From positions 9,728,496 to 9,792,495 of the forward strand of contig OW285193.1 of NCBI GenBank assembly GCA_935421135.1: DNA of 64,000 nt, written 5' to 3'. The notes below the pieces were generated by a model. The model did no database searches, was not told where the DNA came from, and saw only the letters and a list, made by a program, of their open reading frames with translations. Of the stretch, positions 1 through 11,118 are shown one piece after another. The translations under genes were made by a program, and so were the position numbers. Positions within the stretch are counted from its first letter, which is position 1. The number at the start of each line of letters is the position of its first letter. The DNA is from Bugulina stolonifera. Taxonomy: Eukaryota > Bryozoa > Gymnolaemata > Cheilostomatida > Bugulidae.

Positions 1-149
1 TACTTTTGGGAATGTATTGGTAGTTTATATGGTTTGATGCTGTTCATTACCCCACATGTGACTTTGAGGTAATAGAGATCCTGTACTTCCTGTTTTGAAG
101 CCATGAAAACTGTCGCCACTGTTGTTAATATGTTACATTGCTACTCTAG

Positions 150-3100
150 AGGTTGCAGTGGCTGAACCAACACCAGACAGCCATTCAGATGACGGTGAAA
201 AACTTGTTCCTAAACCTCCACAGAAAATGCCTGAATATATGAGTTCATCTGTGAAAAGCAATGTGGAAAAGTCAATGGAGCTTCTGAGACAGAGGAGACT
301 GATGCAGCAGAGAGCTGAGTCTATTCTCCAGCCACAGAAAGTAGAGGTAGCAGAGTCTGTGGAGAGATCAGTGCCACAGGGAGAGATCAAGGAAATGTCT
401 TCTGCAGCTATTGAGCTTGAACCAGAGGAAGAGAGTTATAGCCCAAGGATTATCTAGTAGGTGTATTAATACAACATTGACCTTAGCTTACTGTGATTGG
501 CTGGTTTAGTAGGGTTTTAGGATATAATTCCAGTGTTTACACCGGACTACACCCACCTCAGGCTTCATGTGCATAACATGTGGTTTATCTTGCCCAAGGT
601 TGGTGCTCATTTGCACATGGCATGATGAAGATTACCCCAGAGTCAAGTAATAGTTTCCTCTCTGTTGCTGTAAATTTTTGGTCAACATTTCAGTATGGTG
701 ACAACTTTTTAGCATTAGATCTCAAGTCTGTCTGCTCCATTACAATAATTATCGTACTCAACCAAATTTGGGTTTGTAATGAAAATGTTGTATAATTTTC
801 ATTACTAATGACCAGTGCTGTAACATGTTATGCACACCAAACCTGAGGGAAGACAACTCCAGCCAAACTATGCTGCCCATTACAATGTGTCTCTTTATTC
901 AGTGTAACTATACTGTAGCTACTGTCATTAGTAAGCTCTTTCAACAATCATTTCCTTGCTGACTGTTGAGAATGTGACAATGAGATTGGAGGAATTACTA
1001 AATCATCTGGTTGCTATAGTTACCACTATCAACAATGCTCCACTGATTATAATTACTATTATTGTTACTACAATCTAGCCCAGTAGAAGATGTGCCACCA
1101 GTCTCTGCTGACAACGAACGCACCGAACAGTTGGTTTCTCCTTCCAAAGGTGCTAAGGCTACAATCAAATCAGAGGAGGAGACGGTTAACAAACAACCTG
1201 CAAAGTTCATGTCGGTGAAGGAAGTGATATCCACAGCTAAACCCATAGACATACAGACGGCCATGGTAGGTATCCAATCTAGCTGTTTGGATTTATTTTC
1301 TCCCATTTGTGAACCCTGCAGAAGATAGCCTTCTCCTGATGATTACTTTCCACACTTTTGTTTTCCCTCAAAGTTTTAGGCATAAAAATGTAGATGTAAA
1401 TGTAAATGTGCTAATGAATGTTGTTGTTAGTTTTCCTAATCCTCCCGATAATATGATTTTGGTACAATGTAGACACAAACAGTTGTAAGGGTAGGCTATG
1501 AACTACATATACATGTACCGCTACTAAGGCTCGGTGTGAGCTTCAACAGGCCAACTCCATTGTTTATTGGCATGGCTCTATAGGCGAGGTGTAGTAACAG
1601 TCGTCGCAGAGTGACCTCCATTCATATCTAGCCAATATCCAAAGGTGATTTCTGATATATTACATAATTGGAGTCGTTGCATTGCAGCAACGCTCCAGGA
1701 TGCCGGAGACTGCAAAAACCAAAATGTTAGTCTTTGCATAGGCGAACAAATAGTGCCCCAGAATAAGGCCTCCTCCCGCCTGGTGAAAATCACCAAACTG
1801 CTTCACTACATCTTCTATTAACTCATTAGCATTGTTTACTTTATTTGTGCAAGGGTGGACAATTCCCATATGTAATATCAACTCCGAAATATTGTAATGT
1901 AGTAAGCGGTGGTAACCCCCAAGTATTTGATCATATTATAAAGTTTCACTGTACATGATTATACAAGTAGTTTAATATCCTCCCTGTTTAGGAGCTGAAG
2001 AAACTCGTACTAGGAATGTCCTCTCAGTTGTTTTATGAAGACTGGAAGTGTCAAGGTTTGACTTTCTGTGACCTTCCTGGTCTCCTCTATGGTCTTATCC
2101 AGCATAAACCTGGTCCATGTGGAGTTGTAACAGTAGTACAGGCTTACCTTATGCAGGAGTTACTCTTCACTAGTGAGCTAACTAGGGATATGCCCCTATC
2201 CAGGTACTTTCATTGCTTTATCTTTCTTCTACAAATACATAAACTGGTGTATGTTGGACTGGATAAGCTTGTCTGTAATCATGATTTGTTTCCCCATTAC
2301 TCTTTTTCAGTGAACCAACTTAGTCAAAATTATTTTAGAATTTAAATTAAAATATTTATACCAGTCTGTTTCAAGCCTAGATGAATCCATTCCTTATTGT
2401 CCATGCATGCTATTTATTATGTAAATAGCAAAGATTAATTTGCAATTGATTTTTAGGAAGTTGTCTCCCCACACTAGTCTGAGGTCTAAGCTGCTAGCTG
2501 GTGCTATAAGTAAACTTCTATGGAAGTGTGGAGAGGAAAAGAGAGCAGTGTTGGCTTTACCAAGTGAGACCTCCAATATATCTGGTGGTGGTAGATATAA
2601 ACCAGATGGTATTACAGAGACAGTAAGTTAGAGATCATTGTAGTGTTAATATAATATATAATAGAAGCAGTAGGTTCATAGGATTAGTGGGTTAGAGATC
2701 ATAATAGTATGGAGTATATATTACGAATTGAATAGCAGGCTAGAGGTCTTTGCTAATATAGAACCTTTTCCACACAATGTAGTATTGCTGTGTAATAAAG
2801 GTTAATTTATGTACTTTATCACATGATTTACTATTCACCGTTAACCCCAACTTGATATGAAACAATCACATGGGATTCCAACTCTTGCACAGTCAGTGAA
2901 ACTTTTATGAATAACCTGTTATTATAATACGAATCAGTGGTCCGTGGAGTTGTCTTGCTTTATTGAATATTTTATTATGCTATACTCCTCTCTAATAATT
3001 ATTTTGTTATCTGTGTGCTGGAATATCTAACTGCTATTTATTGTTTACTTTTAGCTTATTCTGAACACCATAGATAACTTTGAGGATGTACAGAAATATA

Positions 3101-6100
3101 CTCTGAAATTTCTTCCTTACGTAAGTATCATAACATCTATCGTATTATAATACTGTCAATGTCTATGGATTATTAATTATGCTGGGTGGGGGAGGGGGCT
3201 GCTCAAACAATTTGATCTTGAAGAAAATCAGTGCAAGTCAAATTTGATACGTGAAAAATTTTGCTCTGTTTCTCTTTGTCAGTACAACAGCACTGCACAC
3301 TATTGACGACCGTGTAGTCCGAGATGAATTATACTTTTATGAACGTGCAGTTGCGACTATTCAAATTAAATTATTTGAGACCCAGCTTATACACTCAGTG
3401 CCTGACCAACACTGTCTCATAGCTGTAGGATCAAAGGTATTGTCCACTTCAATCGGCTAACCTAATGTGACTGATCATGATGCTGACCATGATGCTGAAT
3501 AGCACTACTCTAGGTACTGGTTGACCATTATGTGTACTATTGTAGTTTGAGGATGATGATAGCAGTGGTGCAATTCTACTTTTATATTCAGCAGTTCTAT
3601 CAAGAGGAATCGAACTGTAAGTAGTGGAATATTTTATAGACTTGGTGCATGAGTAGTGTCGCTTGCATTGTATTGACTTACATGTAAGTATGTCTGTACA
3701 TCTGTCTGTCCACTCGTCCGTGTATGTCTGTCAGTATGCCTGGCTGGCTGACTGGTGGCGCATTTTCTATCCCTTATGTGTTTTTCAGGGTTATTGATGA
3801 CATGGATGACAACTCCACACCACTGATAACTAATGCTGGGTTGTGTGCTCCTGAACTAGTTAACCTATTGCTGTGTGGGAAAGCTGCCAGTAATGCGTTT
3901 AATGACAGCATGGAGCTCACTCAAGGCCTCGGTAAGACTATTATACTTAAAGGGATTCCAAGTAGATGTGATATTGGATTACTCTCTCTGCAGGAGCACA
4001 CCAACAGGCGATACAAGGTTAGTGCGAGTTCATGCATACAGATTTGACGATCTAAAGGGCATGCTACATGGACACACAACTTCTACGAATATCACAAATT
4101 TAAAAACAGTAAACGTTAGGTACTACACATCTGTTGCGTTTTTCTTGTAAACGAGAGAAGTTGTCTACTCATTAATTCAACCAAAGGCAAGAGTAGAAAA
4201 ATCTAAGTAATCAATGTAGCTAGTGAACCCACAAGAGAGGCAGTGATGCATTTAGAGTACATTCGATCTCTTTGAGATTCGCCCCCCTCCCTCTTATTGT
4301 AGCTTGCAAGGTAGATTAAAACCTCTACTATTTTAGCAATATATCGAAACAATCAGGTTAAAATATTTCTTCTTGGTAAGAATTTAGTTCAAATGAATGT
4401 TTTGACACTCGCCTGTGATCCTGAGAGGTTTAACTTGAAATTATAGTTGAGGATAGATATGAGAGCTTGGTTGCTGATTTATTTCATTCTCCTGGTGTTT
4501 ATAACAAGGATTGAACCCTTCCCTCAGTGCTGGTCTTTTGTTGGGTTAAGTTAAACATCATAGCTATACAGCTTTCAACCATTTTGCCCATTTTGCGGTC
4601 AGTAGAATATATTACAAATTAAATATTAAATTAATTTTAATTTACTTAATTATCCTAAAAGCTAAAGTCAACTGCTAGCATCTTGTCAGAGCATCTTAAA
4701 TTAGCTGTAGCCAATCAACACTCGATTCACATTTTGTAACGCTAAGAATTTATAACGTGCAGTAAACTTGCGATTTCGCAAAAGTTCAACATCAGGAATC
4801 GCAAAACCAAAATTGATGCTATTCACATCGGTTTTGCGTCCGTATAGCATACCCTTTACAGCTGTGAGGTCATCATGCATCTGAAAAGCTACTCGTTACC
4901 AGAATATTGGCCAAAAGGTTCGGAATGATTGCCAACTTCTATGGTACTATCTACTAAGTGAGATGCTCTTGTTAGCTGACAATGCTTCGGTATCTAGCCG
5001 ATTCGACTGGACAGAAAGTAATCAATGCATGCTCTTTAGACACCATGCCTTTACATGATGTAGCATTTAATATTAAAGTGTTACTTTGTGTGTCAGGTGT
5101 GCAAACATGGGCATTCACATGTTGTAAATGTATAATCTGGAATTGTCCCCTCTATTCCCTCTCTACCTTTTGTTTTTGTCAAAAGTGTGATGCACTTGAC
5201 ACAATCTTTAATCCATTTAATATTAACTTCGAAATAGCTTTCTAGTCATTGCTTGAGCCTAATTATATGAAAGTCAAAGTATAGTACAATATGTTGACAC
5301 AAGTAATCATCATTGATAGCTCGTAGTAGAGTCAAGCCTCTTCTAGGACTGTCCTGTAAGCCCACATCACCAATTAGGAGTTGCCCTCTCTTCAATGTAG
5401 TGTAACCGTTGAAGCTTTGACAGTCTTGGACCAATGTTAATGAATAGAGTGTAAAGTGATTTAATTATTTTACTCAAAGACTATATAATTACATGTGCGA
5501 TTGCATTTTATGTGGTCTTTGAAGTCGAAACAACTCCGACATTTCATTTCATGGCATGGTTTTCATTGAGTGATTGACAAAAAAGAACAAAAATGGCAAG
5601 TTATTAGTCCCTGAAGTGTTTGCCCTCATAGACCAGTTACCCTAATTATTAGCACCCACAATGCCTGAAGGTAGAAAAGGTCGATATGTATAACGTTAAC
5701 AAGCATTCACTATAAATACTATAATTACTGCTACCGTACTATTTATAGCTCTTAGTAATACAGTAATTGTTATGTGTCCTGTTGATTACATTCAGATTGG
5801 GACGTTTCTCAAGACCCCCAAGTATCCTCTCTGGTTGTGCCTGATAGATGATCACTATAGCCTTGTGTTTTGTGTAAACAAAGATCTTATCAATGATTGG
5901 AAGGCTGAGAGACACTTCCAACTCTGTTACTATGATCCTCTGTCTAAACATGACCAGCCTATTCGCCTCACTCTAGGTAAGCTATTCTAATCACATTCTA
6001 TTGGCTCCTCTAGTATACTAGTACATAATGTATAACTAGGTGAATATTAGTGAGATGAATTGCTCACATTGAGAATTTGTCTTCCCTTGTTTGATCAATA

Positions 6101-6971
6101 GAAGACAACTCCTATGAAACTACCACATTGTGTACGTTTTACTGTAGTTATAATCAAACATTTTGACGTCAACAAACTTGGTCTGCCCCCATTTGAAACT
6201 TGTCGTACACTAAGCACAGGCAGGTTAACTATTCGACTCAGCTAAATGGCATTATAATCTACCTTCGTTAGATTACGTGAAATGTTGTTGGTGACAAATT
6301 TGCTAATATTGTAGATACGACGAGTCGGTTCTTTGAGCCCCCTGATGATGATGATTCTGTGCCTCCCCTAGAACTCAGTCTACGCACCAAGTAAGTCTGT
6401 CTACCATTAGTATAACCAATATAGTATAAACAATATAGTATAAACAATATAGTATAAACAATATAGTATAAACAATATAGTATAGACATTGTAGCAATGA
6501 GTTTGCTTGTTGTATTTTACCCAAGGACTATGTGCCCAGTTATCTATGTTGATTGCTATTGTCTGAGAAGATTTTAGATTTGAATCGTGGCATCGATTAG
6601 CAGTTTTGTGTCTATATACCTTACTGATGTCATTCTAGAGGGCAACTGCGTTTCACATTACATGATTGCGTAATAATTCACAATTTTTCTGATTCAAAAT
6701 TAAAAAAGTTGCACTGCAAAGCAACTCGCAATTTATAGTTTAATCCAATGCTGTAGCATGCAGTTGAATTTTGAATAAGATTAAATATTTTTGTCCTCAC
6801 TGAGGTGTTGGCCTCACATGTGATTGTGTAGTCAGTAGAGTTAAAGCTGTTCCTAATCAACTAGTTTTCTTTTATTCTCTGTGTAGATGGAGAGATGCAC
6901 AGATTGATTGGAATGGGACAGAACCAATACTAGCTCCACCTAAGCGTAGTCTAATGGACGACCTACTTTGA
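150..6971 (+). CDS. MINDY4: MINDY4-like Lys48 deubiquitinase, 10 exons, 5' end uncertain
   Basis: Exons: about 150-434 (donor uncertain), 1079-1265, 1992-2203, 2457-2622, 3055-3120, 3546-3616, 3789-4017, 5796-5976, 6315-6390 and 6887-6971 (TGA). From exon 2 on, every junction is GT-AG and phase-consistent. The MINDY family are cysteine proteases that trim Lys48-linked ubiquitin chains. The catalytic Cys lies in GPCGVVTVVQ (codon 2118-2120) and the likely His in DDHYSLVF (codon 5853-5855). Other family blocks are GRYKPDGITET, PELVNLLLCGKAASNAFND, SRCDIGLLSLQEH, VPPLELSLRTKWRDAQIDWNG. The first two exons encode a polar, probably disordered N-terminal part. The exon 1 to exon 2 join is not phase-compatible with the best-looking donor at 435, so an exon may be missed. 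A possible poly(A) signal ATTAAA lies at 7060. The domain order fits MINDY4 rather than MINDY1/2. Confidence 0.9.
1500..1900. other. Intron 2 segment with an antisense ORF
   Basis: The intron between MINDY4 exons 2 and 3 holds a minus-strand open frame (1660-1881) reading VVKQFGDFHQAGGGLILGHY. It has no recognised domain and a second overlapping frame is also open. It may be a degenerate mobile-element piece or chance. Confidence 0.2.
3283..3435 (+). other. Exon-like cassette inside a MINDY4 intron
   Basis: A 153-nt segment is bounded by a good acceptor (ctctttgtcag) and a donor (AAG/gtattg), between exons 3055-3120 and 3546-3616. Those two exons join directly in phase and match the family without it. 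Read in the gene's phase 0 it meets TGA after seven codons, so inclusion would truncate the protein. Only another phase is open (VVRDELYFYERAVATIQIKL). It could be a poison exon or an accident. Confidence 0.25.
4018..5795 (+). other. Large MINDY4 intron
   Basis: This 1.8-kb intron separates the exon ending EHTNRRYK from the one starting IGTFLKTPKY. It has a minus-strand open frame at 5246-5434 with no recognised domain. No confident gene or mobile element was seen in it. Confidence 0.7.
6414..6485. repeat. 14-bp tandem repeat, about five units
   Basis: The unit AACAATATAGTATA is repeated nearly perfectly about five times, in the last intron of the MINDY4-like gene and just after the exon ending at 6390. 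Confidence 0.9.
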
Positions 6972-7059
6972 TGAGCCAATCAGAGATAATGTCAAACTAA
7001 AGTAGACCAATCATATACTGGGTTGGTCAGATTTATTTTTTGCTTTTCATTAATTCTAC

Positions 7060-7065
7060 ATTAAA
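7060..7065 (+). terminator. Candidate poly(A) signal for the MINDY4-like gene
   Basis: ATTAAA lies about 90 bp past the TGA at 6971. It is the first plausible polyadenylation hexamer downstream. It is a motif match only. Confidence 0.35.
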
Positions 7066-7230
7066 TATTATGATTATCCAATGTATTGGCCCACTTCCTG
7101 TTATTGTCTTAGGTCAAATATTCTACACAGTTTAAGGCTATCATCCTAACTCAAAAAATCTCTTCCATTGCCACTCTGGAAATCTTCTGCTCAAAAGTTT
7201 GCATATTTCCATATCTGTCATTATACTACA

Positions 7231-7427
7231 GTCATCGTGTGTGTGAGATCATAGCATGTGTGATGTCATAGAATGTGTGATGTCATAGAATGTGTGATGT
7301 CATCGTGCGTGTGATGTCATCGTGCGTGTGATATCATAGCATGTGTGATGTCAGAGTGTATGTGTGATGTCATAGTGCATATGTGATGTCAGAGTGTATG
7401 TGTGATGTCATAGCACGTTTGATGTAG
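7231..7427. repeat. TGTGATGTCA tandem array, 16-20 bp units
   Basis: About eleven imperfect units with the core GTGTGATGTCATAG vary at the 3' end of each unit. Most contain TGATGTCA, one base away from the cAMP-response element TGACGTCA. It lies about 260 bp past the end of the MINDY4-like gene. I see no proof of a regulatory role. Confidence 0.85.
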
Positions 7428-7429
7428 TA

Positions 7430-9119
7430 ACAAATAAATTTTGTGATACATGTACTTTTAAGATTTATTGAGCTCAAGCTGAACCAAAACAATTCTGGTG
7501 CTACACCACAATTTATAATAACTCCATACACATATTCATTAGCTATTGTTGAAAAGTCTAATTGTATATTTTTACACAACTGATTATCCAATATAATATT
7601 TTTATTATGTGCATTGTACACAGACAATGAGGGTGTATTTTAATCTGAGTTAATTTTTCTTTTTTATAATTATCTGTTTTTTAATCTAAATTAGTTGGCT
7701 TCCATGTTGCTACTTGTCAAGTGTTTCCTGTTTTATTGCCGCTAGTGTTACTGTACTGCATTACGCACCTGAGTCACAATAAAGTTCTATATTCCATATC
7801 ATACACTCGATGGTATAGTAGTTATGCCAGCAAGATTATAACTTATACACAATGCCAATTTGCTCAAAAATGGGAAGTATAGTGTACAGTCCCAGTGTAC
7901 ATAAATATATACTTCAATGTTAGAGAAGTTTTCTGCTCGTGTCTGTTCAATGAGTAGATAACTCTACGAGCCCATTAATATTTTCTATTGTCCCATTTCA
8001 TCTGAATACTGTAAATAACTATTTCATCCTTGTGTCAAATTATGCATAATGCAGATTATGACCATAATATATATTATATTAAAAGGTTCCTATAGAGTTG
8101 TCTTCTCATTTTAGTCTCATAATTTAAAGGAGTAGCAACTCCAAATTAACTTTAAAATGTGTATTGCATTATTTCTGTGTATCTTCCATCCACATACGAT
8201 GTATATGTAACATAGTATTTCACCTGGATCTCCATCTCATTGCAAGCAGCTCCGGAGAAAATATAAAATAGTTGTTCTAATGTGCATTTCCATAGAGCAT
8301 AGACTTTTTGATTGTCTGTGATTTGTAGGGCATCCATGAATATAATCAACGATGTCACTCTTGTACATTTTTTAGTAAAACATAATGTACTGCCTTTAAG
8401 CTTTGTGACTACGATTTCTTTATTGTAATATTTTTCTGAAAAAAAATTTTATTAGCAGCTGAGAGCTGGGTTCTACATCTGTATAAATAACCACTTCACC
8501 AGCTCAGCTTTTCAACCAGGAAGTTACCCTCTCTTGCACTTTTAATGCAAGGAAGAACAATTCCTAAATTAGCTGCATTATTTTATTTCTCAAACTGCGT
8601 TAGTGGGCTAACAATTCAATATATATATAGTAGAAAATGTAAAAAGTAAGGTAATTAATAAAGCATTATTTTATGTTTAGTTACCACTGCTATGCAATTT
8701 ATTCTATTTGTTTTAGTGTTCTGCAATTTATTTAATGAGCAGCTAATAGTTTTTTGGTACTGCACTGACAATGGGTAAAGAAAGGTAATGTTTTTTTATC
8801 TACAACTTATATAAGATGAAAAAGGCCACAGTTTTTTATACATGTCGTTTGGGGTTCAATACTTATCAATCCGCGCATTAGGTAAAAACCAAAAATCCAC
8901 GTGGCTACACTTCAAGATTTAGCGATATTTATAGTCTGCAGATTTATTCGTAAAAGCATGGGGTGTCACTAAAAATTTGGTGGCATTCTCTCTACAATTA
9001 TTCAGTTGAAAAATATGCATTGAAACATTTGGAAAACTAAGAGCCTTCAATGGGAAACATTAATAGAGGGACAATAATATTCTCAGTCCAAAATTTGGTC
9101 AGACATCTTTAAATTCTCC
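7430..9119. other. Intergenic AT-rich stretch
   Basis: No supportable gene. It contains one copy of a short dispersed repeat (8515-8590) and a possible poly(A) signal for the minus-strand gene at 9120-9992 (AATAAA read on the minus strand, 8943-8948). Confidence 0.6.
8515..8590. repeat. Dispersed repeat, copy 1
   Basis: The segment with CTTGCACTTTTAATGCAAGG and CCTAAATTAGCTGCAT recurs at 15594-15660 with a few substitutions. It contains a small palindrome, TTGCA...TGCAA. The family is not identified. Confidence 0.7.
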
Positions 9120-9992
9120 CTATCTTTCAGGTGGAGTTTCTTCAAGCTGCCTCCACATGGAAATAACTTTCTCTGGATTAAGTAGTGCTGAGTTAAGCTT
9201 ATCTAAACAGTCACCAATATATTTCAGATGTTGTTTTTCTATTCTGTCTCTTGTGAACCATCTATCTGCTTCTAGAGTTGCTCGTGTTCCGATCCTCGTA
9301 GAAGCAAAGGCAATTCCTTCCATGGAGTCACCAAACTCTGCTGTCGTTTCAATATATCCGCTATCGAGTGTAGTAGACTCTACTAGAATACCACTAATTA
9401 GCCTTTTTCTGCGATCTTGAATTCTCTTGTAAATGGTGGACAAATCAGTGCAATGCTGAGCAGCCTTTTTCATGAGCTTAGTAGAAGCACTGTATCCAAG
9501 TGACTGTACGTTTGGAGTGCCAAGTAAACTAATCATATGCATCTCTTGTAGAAAAGTGAGGTGTAAAGTAGCAATTATCATAAAGTGAACAATTCCTAAT
9601 GTAGGCTGATCCTCCTCTAATAAGCTTTCAGTTAGTGATTCTAAGGCTTCCGCACAGTCTGAAAGCTTCGATATAAATAATTCGCAAAATATTCTAATAT
9701 TTGAAGTGTTGTCCCTCGTCTCAATGTATGAACCACATGCGTAAGATAAAACTTTGTCTAGATCATATTCTAAATGGATTGTAGCATTCATATCAATTAC
9801 ACGATTGTACAGTTTGTGTAACATTTGCTCACCATGTTCGGCAAGTTTAGTCACAGCGTTTCCGCTAGTAAGTTTTACGGATTTAAATAAACACAATCCA
9901 ATGTTATTGAGAGGGAAGTCAGGTAGCCAATCAGCAGTCAGACCTTCTAGCAGACGATCCAAAGGATGGGAAGGTAAATTTGCAGCAGCCAT
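9120..9992 (-). CDS. Intronless 290-aa helical protein, similar to delta-endotoxin N-terminal domain
   Basis: A single uninterrupted frame of 290 codons (ATG at 9992, stop at 9120-9122), unlike its intron-split neighbours. The predicted protein is rich in amphipathic helices with no signal peptide. Around residues 140-165 a hydrophobic helix reads FMIIATLHLTFLQEMHMI; the pattern A-x-L-H-L-x-x-L-x-E resembles the central helix of the pore-forming domain I of Cry toxins, and the length suits that domain alone. The receptor-binding and lectin-like domains II and III of Cry toxins are absent. The similarity is from pattern memory and the function in an animal is unknown. Horizontal acquisition or retroposition would explain the lack of introns. 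The frame itself is far better supported than the family. Confidence 0.65.
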   Translation of the reverse strand: MAAANLPSHPLDRLLEGLTADWLPDFPLNNIGLCLFKSVKLTSGNAVTKLAEHGEQMLHKLYNRVIDMNATIHLEYDLDKVLSYACGSYIETRDNTSNIRIFCELFISKLSDCAEALESLTESLLEEDQPTLGIVHFMIIATLHLTFLQEMHMISLLGTPNVQSLGYSASTKLMKKAAQHCTDLSTIYKRIQDRRKRLISGILVESTTLDSGYIETTAEFGDSMEGIAFASTRIGTRATLEADRWFTRDRIEKQHLKYIGDCLDKLNSALLNPEKVISMWRQLEETPPER

Positions 9993-11118
9993 TTGTAATC
10001 TACACCTACCCAGTGTACCTGCTGTACTCTGTTGCTATCATTGTATATTGTACATGTAAGTAAATAGCTGTACCAAAGATAAAAAGCTTCAAGCTAAAGA
10101 ATCTAATACCATATAGCCTGGCTCTGCTTTACATGATAAAAATATATTTTAGACATGCATAACAATTTGATAGCAAAAGACAAATTTACAAACATAGCTA
10201 TAAAGCACACAAAAAGACAAAGAAACACAGTGTACATACATGTGAATGAATTTAAATACATGTAATTAAATTGTTTTAAATGTTGCGAAATGCTGTCAAA
10301 GCTAGTTTTGCAAATGTAAAATATGCAAGCTAGTACATGTATACAGCCCAATTTTTCGGCTTTGAAATAAAAGTTTAAAATAGATTATGTAGTAGTTACA
10401 TTGCATACTTTCAGTAGTTTTAACTGTGGTTAAAAATTCATAGTCTAGAATTACAGATTCCAAAAGAGGTTTTCCAATTGACACTTTAGCTGATAGTAGC
10501 TACAAACCAAGAGAAAAATCACTGAACCGAGAGAAAAATGTAATTAGTAAAAAAATGGACCGACTTTACTGCGAGAACATGTATGGTTGGTGTCTGCATT
10601 GATTGCCTAGTTTGAGTTTAGGCAGCCTTACACTATATTTTCTTGCAGCATAGCGGTGTGGAATAACATTACAGCATCCACAGCTGAGATAGTGCTTATG
10701 CACTAGCTTGCTGTTTTAAAGCTCTTGATGTAAAAACAGCCACATAAAAACTGAGTTGTGATTGCAGAAATTATTGTCATAGCTTTCAGTTTTACTGTAC
10801 TTATTTGCTCTCTGCAAAATGGTGAATATGGAGAAAGGTATGTGATATATTATACTATATCAATGTATATAATCATGTACTACATTACACTATATTTTAT
10901 AGAAATAGTACTGCTGATTGGTCTAATGAAGCTTCTAACATTGAACCTAATTATTATATAATTAGTATATTATATTAATATAATTAGTATCATTTAGGTA
11001 TCATTACCTGAATAATTGTAGATTTATCTCATAGGTCACGTAAAGCAAACCTTCAGCGTGTCACCAATACTGTCAAGTTCTAATTTCCAACAGTTCTATG
11101 GTCATTGATGAATGAGAT
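9993..11118. other. Intergenic region between two diverging genes
   Basis: Lies between the minus-strand gene ending upstream at 9992 and the plus-strand gene starting at 11119, so it should hold both promoters. It is AT-rich with palindromic ATTATATAATTAG runs near 10955-10995. No gene or clear core promoter was identified. Confidence 0.5.

Noticed and set aside
133..390. Minus-strand open frame opposite the first MINDY4 exon
   Set aside because: It is the shadow of a real plus-strand exon with a matching gene context.
3789..3931. Donor CTCG/GTAAGA at 3931 as an exon end
   Set aside because: The family match continues straight through (IILKGIPSRCDIGLLSL) to the donor at 4018.
4982..5245. 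87-codon plus-strand frame in a MINDY4 intron
   Set aside because: Cys/Phe-rich AT-driven sequence, no splice link to the gene and no known domain.
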